Assembly: GCF_037975245.1 (NCBI RefSeq)
Contig: NC_092566.1
Coordinates: 15,355,001 to 15,419,000, forward strand
Origin: Apostichopus japonicus
Lineage: Eukaryota; Echinodermata; Holothuroidea; Aspidochirotida; Stichopodidae
Direction: 5' to 3'
DNA: 64,000 bases
The notes under the pieces were generated by a model that saw only the letters and a list, made by a program, of their open reading frames with translations, ran no database searches and was not told where the DNA came from. Both the position numbers and the translations under genes were made by a program. Shown here one piece after another: positions 12,250 to 22,253 of this stretch. The stretch's first letter is position 1; each line of letters opens with the position of its first letter.

Positions 12250-14040
12250 AGACCAATACTGTTGGTGTACACTCCCCCCCCCACCCCTCCCCTCCCTTTC
12301 GATCTTACACAAAGTATTTTATAAACACAATCATAATTTGTGGTCTTAATATTCCTCAAAATGCACCATTTGAAGTCTAAACTTTTATTGATCTACCCTT
12401 CTTTAAAGGTTCCATGCCCCAACGTGAATCAGTCGGAGGGGGGCGGTGGGTGGGGGGGGGGAGATGATAATATGGACACCACCTTTGAAGTACTGTGCAC
12501 GTCACTTCGATGCACCCCACCCCCTCCACACCGCCCCATTACCCTCCCTCCCTCTCTGTTTTTACACACGGAACAGCCAATGCGTGGAAAGGAATATTAA
12601 AATCCATTCAACAATAAAAACATATAGAAGCATAATGTTGCATTGTTACAAACATAAACAAGTCCAAACATTTTGTTAGTCCCATTGCGAGAGTAGCGAC
12701 ACGTTTGCACAAGAGGATAATGAATATATTCGAGTTACAGTAATGAAACGGGACGGAGAGGGGTGGGGGGGGGGGGTCAATAACAAGGATACAGTACATC
12801 TGTCAGGAAGGAGGGTAATAAATATCTTGTATTGTGATAGTGGTTACGACATATGAAACGAGTTGAAAAAAACTCACACCAAAGTTAAGAGAAAGAGAGA
12901 CCTTTGTATCATTCATTAATTTGGGAGTACAAGAGTTCACGTGACATCGTGTGTTTTTCGCTAAGAAATGAAGCCAGTCATTTTGGCGCAAACAAACCTT
13001 TTCTCTGTCAAGGTTAAAGTTGATCAGTATTGAAGGGAAGCATAACGTAATTCATAGACCTTTGTTCAAAGTGCACATCACAGTTTGGCCAAACCATCTT
13101 CATATTTGGTCCAAGCGTCAACTAACAGAGGAAAATTCAATAAACTAATTCACTAAACCTTATCAGTATTTGGCCCTTAACTACTAAAAATAAAAAAAAT
13201 CTAAAAGTTGATATATTTGTAATACAAAAGTCAGTTTTTAATCTCCAAGTTTTTTTGTTCCAGACGTAATATGAGTGTTAAATGAGGCAACAAATGGTGT
13301 CACTGAGGCAAGAAATAAAAAACGTTAAAGATTGGCAGCGAAATGCCTTTTGAAGTTATAGCATGAGTGGCCATGATGATATGACTTACTAGCATATTTG
13401 AGGTCAATACTGATCAACTTTAACATCGACAGAGAAAAGGTTTGTTTGCGTAAAAATGACTGGCTTCATTTCTTAGCGAAAAAACACGATGTCACGAGAT
13501 TTAGTTGGATCTAGTATCCTATAAATCCTCGTTCATTAAGGTCAATCCCCCTACCTAACTCAGTCGGGGAAATCTGTAATCACCCACCCTCCCCGCAAAG
13601 CCAACCTTATAAATCCTGCGCACGTCACTGTCCCAGGCGACGCAAAAAAGACGAATTCCAGTCTAGCAGAGATATAGTCGAACTAGTGAAACGGACACGA
13701 CAATGAAGTGTTAGTTTGTAACAATGCAACCTTATGCATATATATGTTTTTATTGTTGAATGGATTTTATTTTAATATTCCTTTCCACGCATTGGCTGTT
13801 CAGTGTGTAAATACAGAAAGGTAGGGAGGGAAATGGGCGGTGTGGAGGGTGTATCGAAGTGACGTGCACAGTACTTCAAAGGTGGTGTACAAATTATCAT
13901 CTACCCCCCCCCCCGCCCCTCCGACTGATGCACGTTGGGGCATGGAACCTTTAAGGAAGGGTAGAAAAATAAAAGTTTAGACTTCAAATGGTGCATTTTG
14001 AGGTATATTAAGACCACAAATTATGATTGTGTTTATAAAA
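12250..14040. repeat. Large fold-back (inverted repeat) structure, ~1.8 kb
   Basis: The left arm (about 12250-13040) and right arm (about 13395-14040) are imperfect reverse complements. Both contain the GACTGGCTTCATTTCTTAGC segment next to the inner loop, the CCTTTCCACGCATTGGCTGTT segment in the middle, and the outer TTGGGGCATGGAACCTTTAA and ACCACAAATTATGATTG segments. The arms diverge between about 12700-12930 and 13500-13690. The loop is about 350 bp. The structure encodes no recognisable protein. It resembles fold-back type elements or two head-to-head copies of one repeat. Confidence 0.7.
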
Positions 14041-14400
14041 TACTTTTTATTGTTGAATGGATTTTATTTTACCATTCCTTTCCACGCATTGACTGTCCAG
14101 TGTGTAAATACAGAGAGGGAGGGAGTGCAATGTGGCGGTGTGGAGGGGGTGGGGGGTGCATCGAAGTGGCGTTCACAGTACTTCGAAGGTGGTGGCCAAA
14201 TTATAATATCCCTCCCCCCCCCCTTACGACTGATTTACGTTGGGGCATGGAACCTTTAGGGAAGGGTAAACAAGTTTAGACTACAAATGGTGCATTTTGA
14301 GCTATATTATAACCACAAATTATGATTGTGCTTATAAAATATTTTGTGTGAGGTCGAAAGGGAGTGGAGGGGGTGTACATCCGTAGTATTGGTCTTATTC
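14041..14400. repeat. Third, tandem copy of the fold-back arm sequence
   Basis: Repeats in direct orientation the right-arm sequence just before it: TATTGTTGAATGGATTTTAT, CCTTTCCACGCATTGACTGT, the G-rich block and TTGGGGCATGGAACCTTTA, then the ACCACAAATTATGATTGTG segment. It continues into GTATTGGTCTTATTCTTCCCAG, which is the complement of 12236-12260 at the outer end of the left arm. Confidence 0.7.
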
Positions 14401-14813
14401 TTCCCAGGTCGTACGGCCCTCTGATCCCCCCCCCCCGTTGCACAAGCCCCTGGGCGGCGATGCCGTCAAGAACAAAAGAACAGTGAGTAATTCTAAGACT
14501 CAGAAAATATGCATTTAAGACTGCATATTTTATATGAAAGTAAAACAAAAAAATAAGAAACAACAATTCTTCGAAATAGGACACATAAAGTATTTTATGT
14601 TGAATTTGATATATTCATTGGACAAAAAAAGAGATTGTACCTCTATTTTATAATGTATCATATCAAATCAATCCAGCACTACTAACTGTTGAGACACAAC
14701 GAATAAATAAACTAACTACAGTGAGTACAGCGCACGTTTTGTATTGTCTGTAGCTCAGTGGTACGACCCGCAGTCTCGAAATCAATTACATTTATCCTTT
14801 TCCTTGTGATGAT

Positions 14814-15100
14814 TTATTTACCAAGGGCGTGTATGGCGTTGTTTGCATGGTGCACCAGTGAGTGCCACAAGCTTTTCTCTTCTGGGGTTAGTTCGTCAAA
14901 TCCCTCTGGATTCAACGCAGCCATTTTCTCCTCTAAGTCATCAAGCAAAGCATCTTTGTCCTCCCCATCGTCTCCAGCGAAGTCCCTCTTTCCTGGCTCA
15001 TTTGCTGCTGGCTTACCATGCCGGAAACGATGAAACAGATGCTTCAAAAATCCTCGGCGAACGAGAGCATCGTCGAAAGTTTCGTCCTCCATCGGGGCAG
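14814..15100 (-). CDS. Gene B, exon 2: mature part of a secreted His-containing cationic peptide precursor
   Basis: This exon gives residues 20-114 of a 114-residue precursor; splicing to 16842-16899 is in phase 1 at a TATTACAG acceptor. After the signal peptide comes an acidic stretch (MEDETFDDAL, residues 23-32) ending in Arg-Arg (34-35), a likely convertase site. Next is a basic aromatic/His segment GFLKHLFHRFRHG (36-48), a Gly-Lys-Arg at 56-58 that could act as a cleavage plus amidation signal, an acidic spacer (59-95), and a C-terminal amphipathic segment SLWHSLVHHANNAIHALGK (96-114) ending Gly-Lys-stop, which predicts C-terminal amidation. There are no cysteines after the signal peptide. 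The spacer motif PEGFDELTPEE is shared with gene A (PEGYDELTPEE), so the two are paralogs. The design matches linear antimicrobial peptide precursors; I recognise no named family, and activity is inference. Confidence 0.85.
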
Positions 15101-16841
15101 CTGTAATAATAAATATTGTATAATGTGTGGTTAGGTCGAATTATTTTTAATTCAGCGCGCCAATGAGAAAATAGTTTGCTGGAAAATGTAAAGCACAGAT
15201 ATGTTTATGTCGGTATCTGGAGTATTAATGTGGCGGCTTGTAAATAACCCCCCCCCCCCCCCAAAAAAAAATAGTACAAGGCTCAATAACGTCATGTGTG
15301 GGTTGTGCAAGTTTGTGTGGTGTGAAGGGGAAGGAGAGTGGGAGGGGAGGGGGTTGGTGTAATCGACGGGGATCCAGGAGACTTGGTGATGATGAGGGAT
15401 AAAAGGGGACAGCAAGGCTAGGTGGAATAGGGTGGGGACAATGGAAGATCGAGAGAAACAGTGAAGGCAAACGGGCGAGGTTGGATGAAAGTGGGAGGGG
15501 TGGGACATCGACAAAGAGGGGAGAAGCAAAGGAAAGAGAGACGAGAGGTGAAAAGAGGGAGAGGTGAAGAGGGAGTACACTTGAGCGTTTAATAAAAACC
15601 ATTATCAGGGATGTGCCCAGGACTTCCTGAGTGCCGGGTATACTGATCGCCGTCCTGGGGGAGGGTCTAAGTGGGAGGGTGTGTCCCCCTCCCCTTTGTG
15701 AAATTTTTCGATTTTTGAAGGTGCTCAGATGCCAAATGCTGGCACTTGTGTAGCTTGTGAAGCACATACACAAGTACTATAGTTTTGCTAACAATTTACA
15801 TTTTTTATTTTTTTTTAGTGAAATATATTACGTACCTGGTAAAGTTATGGTACAGTTTGTTTCAAAGAGATTTTACAAGGGACCGATTGAGATCCGTAAG
15901 TAATGTTTCTCGCATGGGTAACTGATGCATTATAGTCTGTATGACTTTGGCATATAGGCTAGGCCCAAATTATGTTAAATATATTGTTAGGAATGTCGGT
16001 ATTTTAGATGAAAATAGTGCTGGGCGGGATCAACGATTTTTTTAAGACAGTGCTGGGCGGTAATTTTAGTGCTGGGCGAGGCTGCCCAGTGCCGCCCAGC
16101 GTATAGGCACATCCCTTCATTTATGTTTGATAGTTGGCTATGCACTATACTAGGAGTGTTCTCTTCCTCTAGAAAGGAGAAACTAGCACAATCAAGGATG
16201 CCCATTCCAACTAACATTCATATACATACGTCCACACACACACACGCACTAACATATATGGTAATACTTGCTAAGGAGAAACAGTTTATAACATGAATCC
16301 ACATACACGGAAATGTGCCAAAACCGTATTTTCCTATACCACAATACCAAAATATTGCGATAAATGATAATTACGAGTTTACGGATACTCGATCACCAGT
16401 TAGTTAAGCAATGGTTGGGTCAATGTAAACCTCATTTCGAAGTGGGTGAAGTTGTAGGGGAAATATCAAACGGTTATACCAGGTAGTATACAGGCATAGT
16501 GGAAACTTGTTAAAACAGTTATCTTCTTTACTGACTTTAATACATTTTTCGATATTTTCCAATACTGAAATCAATAAGAATGCAGTTCATTATCTTGAGA
16601 AAGGGACGTTTCAAGTCATGCAGTATTATTTAAGAGGATATTTATCTTTAGAATTTTTCCCAATGTTCAAAACCACTTAACCTAACGTTAATACCCTTAA
16701 CAATAGAGTTCTTCGGGGAACGTGGTGATTCTTTCTCAAATGATGTATGAGGACTTGGTATTCCTTTGTTAAAGTCTTCAATCGGAATATAAAACAGGTG
16801 CTTGGACACACACAGAGCCCAACACACATATAAAGACTTAC
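15101..16841 (-). other. Intron of gene B (1.74 kb, phase 1)
   Basis: GT-AG intron (donor GTAAGTC, acceptor TATTACAG on the minus strand). It contains a MITE at 15606-16117, a C run at 15248-15262 and a G/A-rich (polypurine) stretch at about 15320-15575. The sequence at 16648-16690 is shared with 12195-12230. Confidence 0.8.
15606..16117. mobile_element. hAT-like MITE, CAGGGATGTGCCCA family, 512 bp
   Basis: Begins CAGGGATGTGCCCAGGACTT and ends with the inverted complement GGCACATCCCTT. The related copy at 48440-48775 begins CAGGGATGTGCCCA and ends CCACATCCCTG, in inverted order relative to this one (the CCGGGTATACTGATCGCCGTC segment lies at the opposite end). Flanks ACCATTAT and CATTTATG resemble each other but are not an exact 8-bp duplication. 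It is inserted in the intron of gene B. Confidence 0.65.
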
Positions 16842-16899
16842 CAACGATTGCTACAGTGCAAAAGACGAGCGCCAAGATCACACACCGGAGAACTGCCAT
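16842..16899 (-). CDS. Gene B, exon 1: signal peptide
   Basis: Encodes MAVLRCVILALVFCTVAIV and the first base of codon 20. A short basic N-terminus (R5), a hydrophobic core (residues 6-19) and small residues at the predicted cleavage (A20-A21) make a standard secretory signal. The exon ends G|GTAAGTC, giving a phase-1 intron at the signal-peptide end, exactly as in genes A and C. The N-terminus aligns with gene A (MALIRCLAFAF...). The ATG chosen is the first one after the TATA-like box about 100 bp upstream. Confidence 0.85.
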
Positions 16900-16994
16900 G
16901 TTTAGTTTGTCTTGATGATAGTAACTTCGAAATCTCGAAAATGTTTGAAACAGTCTTCAAAGAGCAAATGGTGAAGAAGAGAACATCCAATGAC

Positions 16995-17003
16995 CTTTTT
17001 ATG
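16995..17003 (-). promoter_or_regulatory. TATA-like box of gene B
   Basis: The minus strand reads CCATAAAAAGG about 100 bp before the ATG of gene B. Gene A has CCTATAAAAAG at almost the same distance (about 102 bp), and the leader between box and ATG shares short motifs such as the TTTCAAACATTTTC / TTTTCAACATTCC pair. Conserved spacing supports a real core promoter. Confidence 0.55.
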
Positions 17004-17246
17004 GAAAAGGGGCTAGACTTTGAAAGCCATTGAATTGGGAAATGTCGGTCAAAGGAGCAGGTACGATAAATCAGAACCAAATCTAGTCGCTAGCTTGAAG
17101 GATAAAAAGAAATTTGAAACAATCTAATGGGGCAAAACTTTGAATGTTATCTACTTGGAAATGTCTGTCAAAGGAGCGGGTACGATAAATCAGAACATTA
17201 GTTGGTATTAACTTGAAGGATGGAAATAAATTTGAAAGAATCTAGG
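16997..17246. repeat. Two tandem ~125-bp units directly upstream of gene B
   Basis: Both units hold, in order, AACTTTGAA/GACTTTGAAAGCC-type sequence, GGAAATGTCNGTCAAAGGAGC, GGGTACGATAAATCAGAAC (or CAGGTACG...), CTTGAAGGAT and AAATTTGAAA-AATCTA. They span about 17005-17120 and 17133-17246. They begin at the TATA-like box and run upstream, so they may be duplicated promoter-proximal sequence. Confidence 0.65.
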
Positions 17247-18120
17247 GGAGTACATAAATATTGGTGAAAGGAGGCTTGTACGACATGCCAAGTTCATGAC
17301 CGTACCAGTCTGTGATATTCTTCAGCGTAGTAACAGGGGAGCAGAGGGGCAGCCGCCCCCACCCCCACATGTTGTAAAATGGCTGAGGGGGTTGGCCACT
17401 GTCACTATATCATATTAACAAAGGAAGTGGCAGGCAATTAATTTATTATTTTTTGGAAATGTTGATGAAATATTGGAATTCATATAGTTTTGAAAAAAAA
17501 TCATTCCAAACTTTTCAATTTCCCCTCTGGGCCACCCGCTAGGATCTACAAAACTAAATTTAATTCACTAAAGCAGTAAAAAATATATGAGAAAGGTAGC
17601 CTGGTGAAAACCCAGACCCAACACGTGTTGTGCCAAGTGACTTTGATACTTTCCTTCTCTACTGACGATATCTTAGTGGTAGTACACGACGACGTTCGAC
17701 AATGTTTATCTATACATTGCAGTGGTGTAGGGAGCTTTAACACCAAAAGTGAGGGCAGCAAAATGGTGGTGTTTGGAGATATCTCCCAGGAGAATTTTCG
17801 TTTTCACGATCTCCACGAAATTTCGACTTGTCACCTTCAAAGTCTGACTGCTATCTCGATATTACAACTTTATACCGAAATTTCCAGTATTTTGTCTCAA
17901 CATTCAAATTTGATTTCTTTATAATCGGAAAGAAAGTTTCGAGGAATTGCGCTTTGTCTATAACCTAGATTTTTGACCAGTACTATCCACTTGTATCCGT
18001 TTCGTAAAAGCAAAGTCTAATGTGCAATGTTTATCAACGTCATTCACAATGACTATACTTAAACCAAGGAGAAATTGGTAATTCTCTAGATTTTGCATCA
18101 CATGTACTTCGATTTGTGAT
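17247..18120. other. Non-coding stretch, nothing recognised
   Basis: No supported gene. There is a CCGCCCCCACCCCCAC run at about 17354-17369. Confidence 0.35.
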
Positions 18121-18123
18121 CTT

Positions 18124-18128
<5 letters not shown>

Positions 18129-18163
<35 letters not shown>

Positions 18164-18207
18164 CTATATATATATATATATAACTATATATATATATATA
18201 TATATAT
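18129..18207. repeat. (TA)n microsatellite
   Basis: Almost pure TA dinucleotide tract, interrupted twice by TAAC. Confidence 0.95.
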
Positions 18208-18249
18208 GTATAGAAATTGCCGATGTTTTTATAGATGTAACGAGCAACC

Positions 18250-18430
18250 GTTCTGTAACTACACCGACGGTAACAGAGGCAAAGGAATAACCAGTGTGAC
18301 TTTTAGCATAGCCCTTTAAGAATAAGGTAAATCATGAACTCCACCAAAATTTTAAAAAAGACTGCACAAACTGGATGATGAAAATTGTTACGGAGCAATT
18401 AGAAATTTTGACATCGGTTAGAGCAGAAAT
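18250..18430. repeat. Inverted copy of 11985-12190
   Basis: Reverse complement of the block at 11985-12190, with shared stretches such as AGCATAGCCCTTTAAGAATA and AATTAGAAATTTTGACATCG. Downstream, a plus-strand frame of 72 codons (18375-18593; EQLEILTSVRAEIWSF...) stays open. The repeat covers only its first part, and I do not recognise the product. Confidence 0.6.
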
Positions 18431-18599
18431 ATGGAGTTTTGGAACATCTTTGGTTGCGAAGTCTTGCACGAGATGTCGCAAGAAACAGCCACAACAATTT
18501 TCGCTCCCTTTGGAGGACGATAAAGATAGAATTGAACAAATCAAACGGTACATGGTATTGTTTGAACCTGCAATCATTATATTGAGTATATAAGTAAAT

Positions 18600-19278
18600 G
18601 GAGTAGGTAACAATATTTAGTTTGCGTAAGAAAGGCTAAAAAGCGACATTTAGAAGTAAATGTCTTTTTCCCATAATTATCGTTACAAAACTTAAAGTTG
18701 TTCAGATTCAAATCCTAAAAATATTTGAAGTGTATGATGAAGTTTTTACACCAAATACTTCCAAAATGCAGCTGATGCTTGTAAACTACAATCTTTGCAC
18801 TTTTACATCACAGAAAAGGTGATTATTTTGGTAAATGAAGGAAATTGGTTCCCGTCAACATGCAACTATATACTGGCTTTAATTTATTCTTGATTAACCT
18901 ACAGCATATTGAATTAAAGATATCATATCATGTTATGTAAGATAAAATATGGTCAATTGGCTGTACCATAAATTTATCACAACGTGTAAGGCTATCCGTA
19001 AATAGAGGTAAAAACATATCCTTTCCCCTTGACTAACTAATTTATAGTACTTCAGTATATTCGGAAATATACCTAAGCTTCACGTTACATTTGACAAAGG
19101 TTAGATGTATACAAGGGATGTAATTATTTCCTTCCTGGTTGATGCTTCACCAAATAGTAAATCCGCCGTGAAGGGTCATGATTCATATAGAATTTTATAA
19201 ATCTAAAATCTAGAAGGAAGTACGATGGCGTTTACATATTGATAACTGTAAAATATTTAATAGATACCCGAGGAGATT
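18600..19278. other. Non-coding stretch, nothing recognised
   Basis: No supported gene or repeat pair. Confidence 0.35.
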
Positions 19279-19467
19279 TCATGATCATCATGATCATGAT
19301 CATTATGATCATCATGATCATCATGATCATGATCATCATCATCATCATGATCATCATCATCATCATCATGATCATGATGATCATGATCATGATCATGATC
19401 ATGATCATCATGATCATCATGATCATGATCATGATCATCATCGTCATCATCATCGTCATCACCATCG

Positions 19468-19499
<32 letters not shown>

Positions 19500-19530
19500 A
19501 TCATCGTCGTCGTCGTCGTCATCATTAATA
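19279..19530. repeat. (ATGATC)n / (ATC)n / (GTC)n compound microsatellite, self-complementary
   Basis: A 250-bp array. The left two thirds are made of GATCAT/ATGATC units, which are their own reverse complement, so either strand can fold back. The right third shifts to CATCATCGTCATC and then (GTC)n. Open frames on both strands encode Met-Ile or Met-Thr runs and are artefacts. Confidence 0.95.
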
Positions 19531-20121
19531 TTAAAAATTAATTTAAGTGTGAGATGTGGTATAACAATGATCTAACTGAATTTGTTTTATGTCATATACA
19601 CGAGATGAAATCGGTCGAGAAGTGGATTATATGTTCAGGTGGGCCTCGATTTTTGTATGGGTTTACACTGGTTGTATTCTAGGCCACACACCACAACCGA
19701 AACCTCGAGTCCTTATCCGATCTCGATTCCAATTGCGTCCTCGTTTATTCGGTTACTTTTCAAGAAAAAATATTGCCACGTTTATTGCTTAAACTAAGTG
19801 TCGATTTATGTCTGGCAAGGACTGGGTCAGGGTAAATGTATTTAATACCGGGAGTACCACCCCCCCCCCCCTTGTAGTGCACACTTGGCAAGATGGCACT
19901 ATATCTGATTTTGAATTTACTACGAAACAAATAATCAGGCCGGGAAAGCTGCGCCGTGCCGACATGCCAAATGAACGATGGTACCATGTACCTCCGTCAG
20001 GGTTTATAATGTTGTATAGTCACTGTTGAATTTGCGTGAGGTACATAGTATTAATACTTAGCCAATGCTTACTTAATGCTACTGACCTCCGTGAGGATGT
20101 CAGAGGTAGATCAAATGTAGT
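19531..20121. other. Non-coding stretch, nothing recognised
   Basis: No supported gene; C run at 19859-19871. Confidence 0.35.
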
Positions 20122-20526
20122 CAGTGGCGTAAGAAGGTACTTTTGAGTGGGGGGCTGAAGACTGGTGGCCGGCCTGGGGGAGGGGTCTAATGCAATTTGG
20201 TGCAATATAGCACACTTCAACACCCACTCCATGTTGTAAATAATTTTGCATTTTCACCTGGCCTTAGCTGCAATTTGGTGCTCCAAATGAGATTGTTTTC
20301 TGCCAAAATGTTCTGAGCACCAAGGGCAGTGAGTTTCTTACTGACGATTATCCACAATCGCACAAACAAGTCATCACCATGTTGAGAATAAGATTGGAAA
20401 AAATTATTGAGAAATGAAAAAGGGGTTTTCTGACTTGCGAAGCGGGGGGGGGGCGGAATGATACCACCGCCCCCATATTTTTTACTGGGGGGCTAGCGCC
20501 CCCAGCCCCCGGTCCCTACGCCCTTG
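20122..20526. mobile_element. hAT-like MITE, CAGTGGCGTA family, perfect 8-bp TSD
   Basis: Begins CAGTGGCGTAAGAAGG and ends CGGTCCCTACGCCCTTG, approximate inverted repeats. It is flanked by AATGTAGT on both sides (20114-20121, 20527-20534). 405 bp, non-coding, with a G run at about 20443-20452 and the inverted GGGGGGCTAGCGCCCCC palindrome at about 20487-20503. Confidence 0.8.
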
Positions 20527-20584
20527 AATGTAGTAAAGTAGTAGGAAAGAATAGAATAAATGCTGGAAAATATGTGTTAACCCT

Positions 20585-20951
20585 GCGTCACACTGTCCCG
20601 AAATTGAGGAAATGTTCAAATTCGGCTCTGATCGTTAAAACATCGGAACATTCGTGAGGGCATCTTAAGCCATCGTGTGACCGCCGGTGGAATTTCTTAG
20701 GCTCCGGCAGCAACTTCGTGAGCGCTGGCAAAATCTTTGGAACGCCAAAAATCTGCCGAAAGCCCTTGCGAAGGTTCATCTTCGTGTTGCCTTCGTGTGT
20801 GGTTCGGGTGTCATCGTGTGACCTTCTGTAGACATCGTACTTGCTTCGGCTGTTGATTGGCTGTTGACGAAGTTCGGGGCCATCTTCGTGCGAAATTCCA
20901 AATGCCATATTCGTATGGCCATCGGGTGTCAATTTCGGGACAGTGTGACGC
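20585..20951. mobile_element. Short element with perfect 23-bp terminal inverted repeats
   Basis: The ends at 20585-20607 and 20929-20951 are exact reverse complements over 23 bp, beginning GCGTCACACTGTCCCG. The interior (about 320 bp) is rich in repeated TTCGTG and CATCGTGTG motifs. No protein of known type is encoded and no clear target duplication is visible. It fits a MITE whose superfamily I cannot assign. Confidence 0.7.
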
Positions 20952-20959
20952 CTGCATAA

Positions 20960-22090
20960 AGGCAATACAATTAGTTATATATAAGTTCTAACCAAAAACG
21001 AGACTTTGCTAAATCCAGGACTGTTGGTTTCCGTAAGTCTGGAAATGCAGAACCGTATAAAGGAAAAGCATCCTTCCGAGTGTTGCTATAATAGAAATGA
21101 TACCCATGTTTAATGTCCACGAAGTTAATATTCATGAGTTATGATATTTATGGTTTCAAGTTACATGTTCTAACTAACGTCTGAATTGTTGGTACCTCCC
21201 TATTAATTGACCGTGTGTTGGCAAACACACTATTATTTCCTAGATCTTATAATTCCAATAATGGGGTCAAATTTTGTGTGGAGGAGGGGAGGGTAAGATT
21301 AGTGATCACCGGAGGTTGAATTCTGTGTCGGTTGAGAAATATTTTCAAGTGATTTTGTAATACACTACTATATATAAATTGAAGGTTAATATCACTAATC
21401 AGAAAAAAAAAATTTACATATACCCTGCAAAAAAGACATTTTCAATGCAAATGACTTATTATCTGGAACTAACTTTCTGTAGAGTTAACGACTTGAGAAT
21501 TAAAATGGCTTTGTGGTGGCATCTACCTTGTGTCACTACACTACAGTTATTACATACAGATCAGTGGTCACCACCGGCTCAGACGAGATGCAAAGAGAAA
21601 GAAGAAAAAACACTTTTATGGCCTTGATTTTAAAAAAGACCAATTTTATTCCCCAGGAAAAAAATTTCGTTTTGTTTTACACCTCTGCATGAATGCTCCG
21701 TCTATTGAATGAAACTGACCCCTTTCTCTCTTTTTTGAGAAACTTTAAAATATTTTTAGAAAACAATTGAGGAACCTACAACTGTAGATGTTTTTGTTCT
21801 CAGTATTAAAAAAGAAAACAAAATTATATAGAATATGTTAATCATGTATTATAGGCTATATGGTAATGTATTCGAAGGTCATGATGTCACATGACTTGCT
21901 CTGCAATTCGAGTCGCTTGAAACGTTTCATCATTAACCTGACATTAAGGGCACATTAAATCAAAAACTCATACTATAAATATAACTTATGTTCTGATCGG
22001 AAAATGATACCATAACATGATTTACATTACCCTCCTTTTTTCGACAAAGATATTCTAATTAATGAGTCTTTACAATTTCTGTATTTTTTT
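20960..22090. other. Non-coding stretch upstream of gene A
   Basis: No gene supported. Contains the 5' flank of gene A; no tandem unit like the one upstream of gene B was found. Confidence 0.35.
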
Positions 22091-22093
22091 TCC

Positions 22094-22101
22094 TATAAAA
22101 A
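22094..22101 (+). promoter_or_regulatory. TATA box of gene A
   Basis: TATAAAAA in the context CCTATAAAAAGC, 102 bp upstream of the ATG. The spacing matches gene B's CCATAAAAAGG. The intervening leader has TTTTCAACATT, similar to the leaders of genes B and C. Confidence 0.6.
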
Positions 22102-22195
22102 GCAATGTTTGTTTCATGTCCTCCTCAATCCTCTTTTTGCCGACGCTTTTCAACATTCCAGAAAGTCTAGAAGTTAAATTAGTCGAAAACGAAAC

Positions 22196-22253
22196 ATGGC
22201 GCTTATCCGATGTTTAGCCTTTGCCTTCATCGTTTGCTCGGTCAAAACTTTCG
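22196..22253 (+). CDS. Gene A, exon 1: signal peptide
   Basis: Encodes MALIRCLAFAFIVCSVKTF plus the first base of codon 20; donor G|GTAAGA. It has the same length (58 nt), the same phase-1 end and a similar N-terminus (MA-x-x-RC) as gene B exon 1. The hydrophobic core at residues 6-16 is followed by a polar KTF and Ala20, a plausible signal-peptidase site. The ATG is the first in the leader after the TATA box. Confidence 0.85.

Noticed and set aside
15152-15773. Ser/Pro/His-rich minus-strand open frames of 140-180 codons
   Set aside because: They lie in the intron of gene B over a purine-rich stretch and a MITE, and show no domain.
19232-19541. Met-Ile and Met-Thr repeat proteins on both strands
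   Set aside because: Products of the self-complementary ATGATC array, with no non-repeat sequence.
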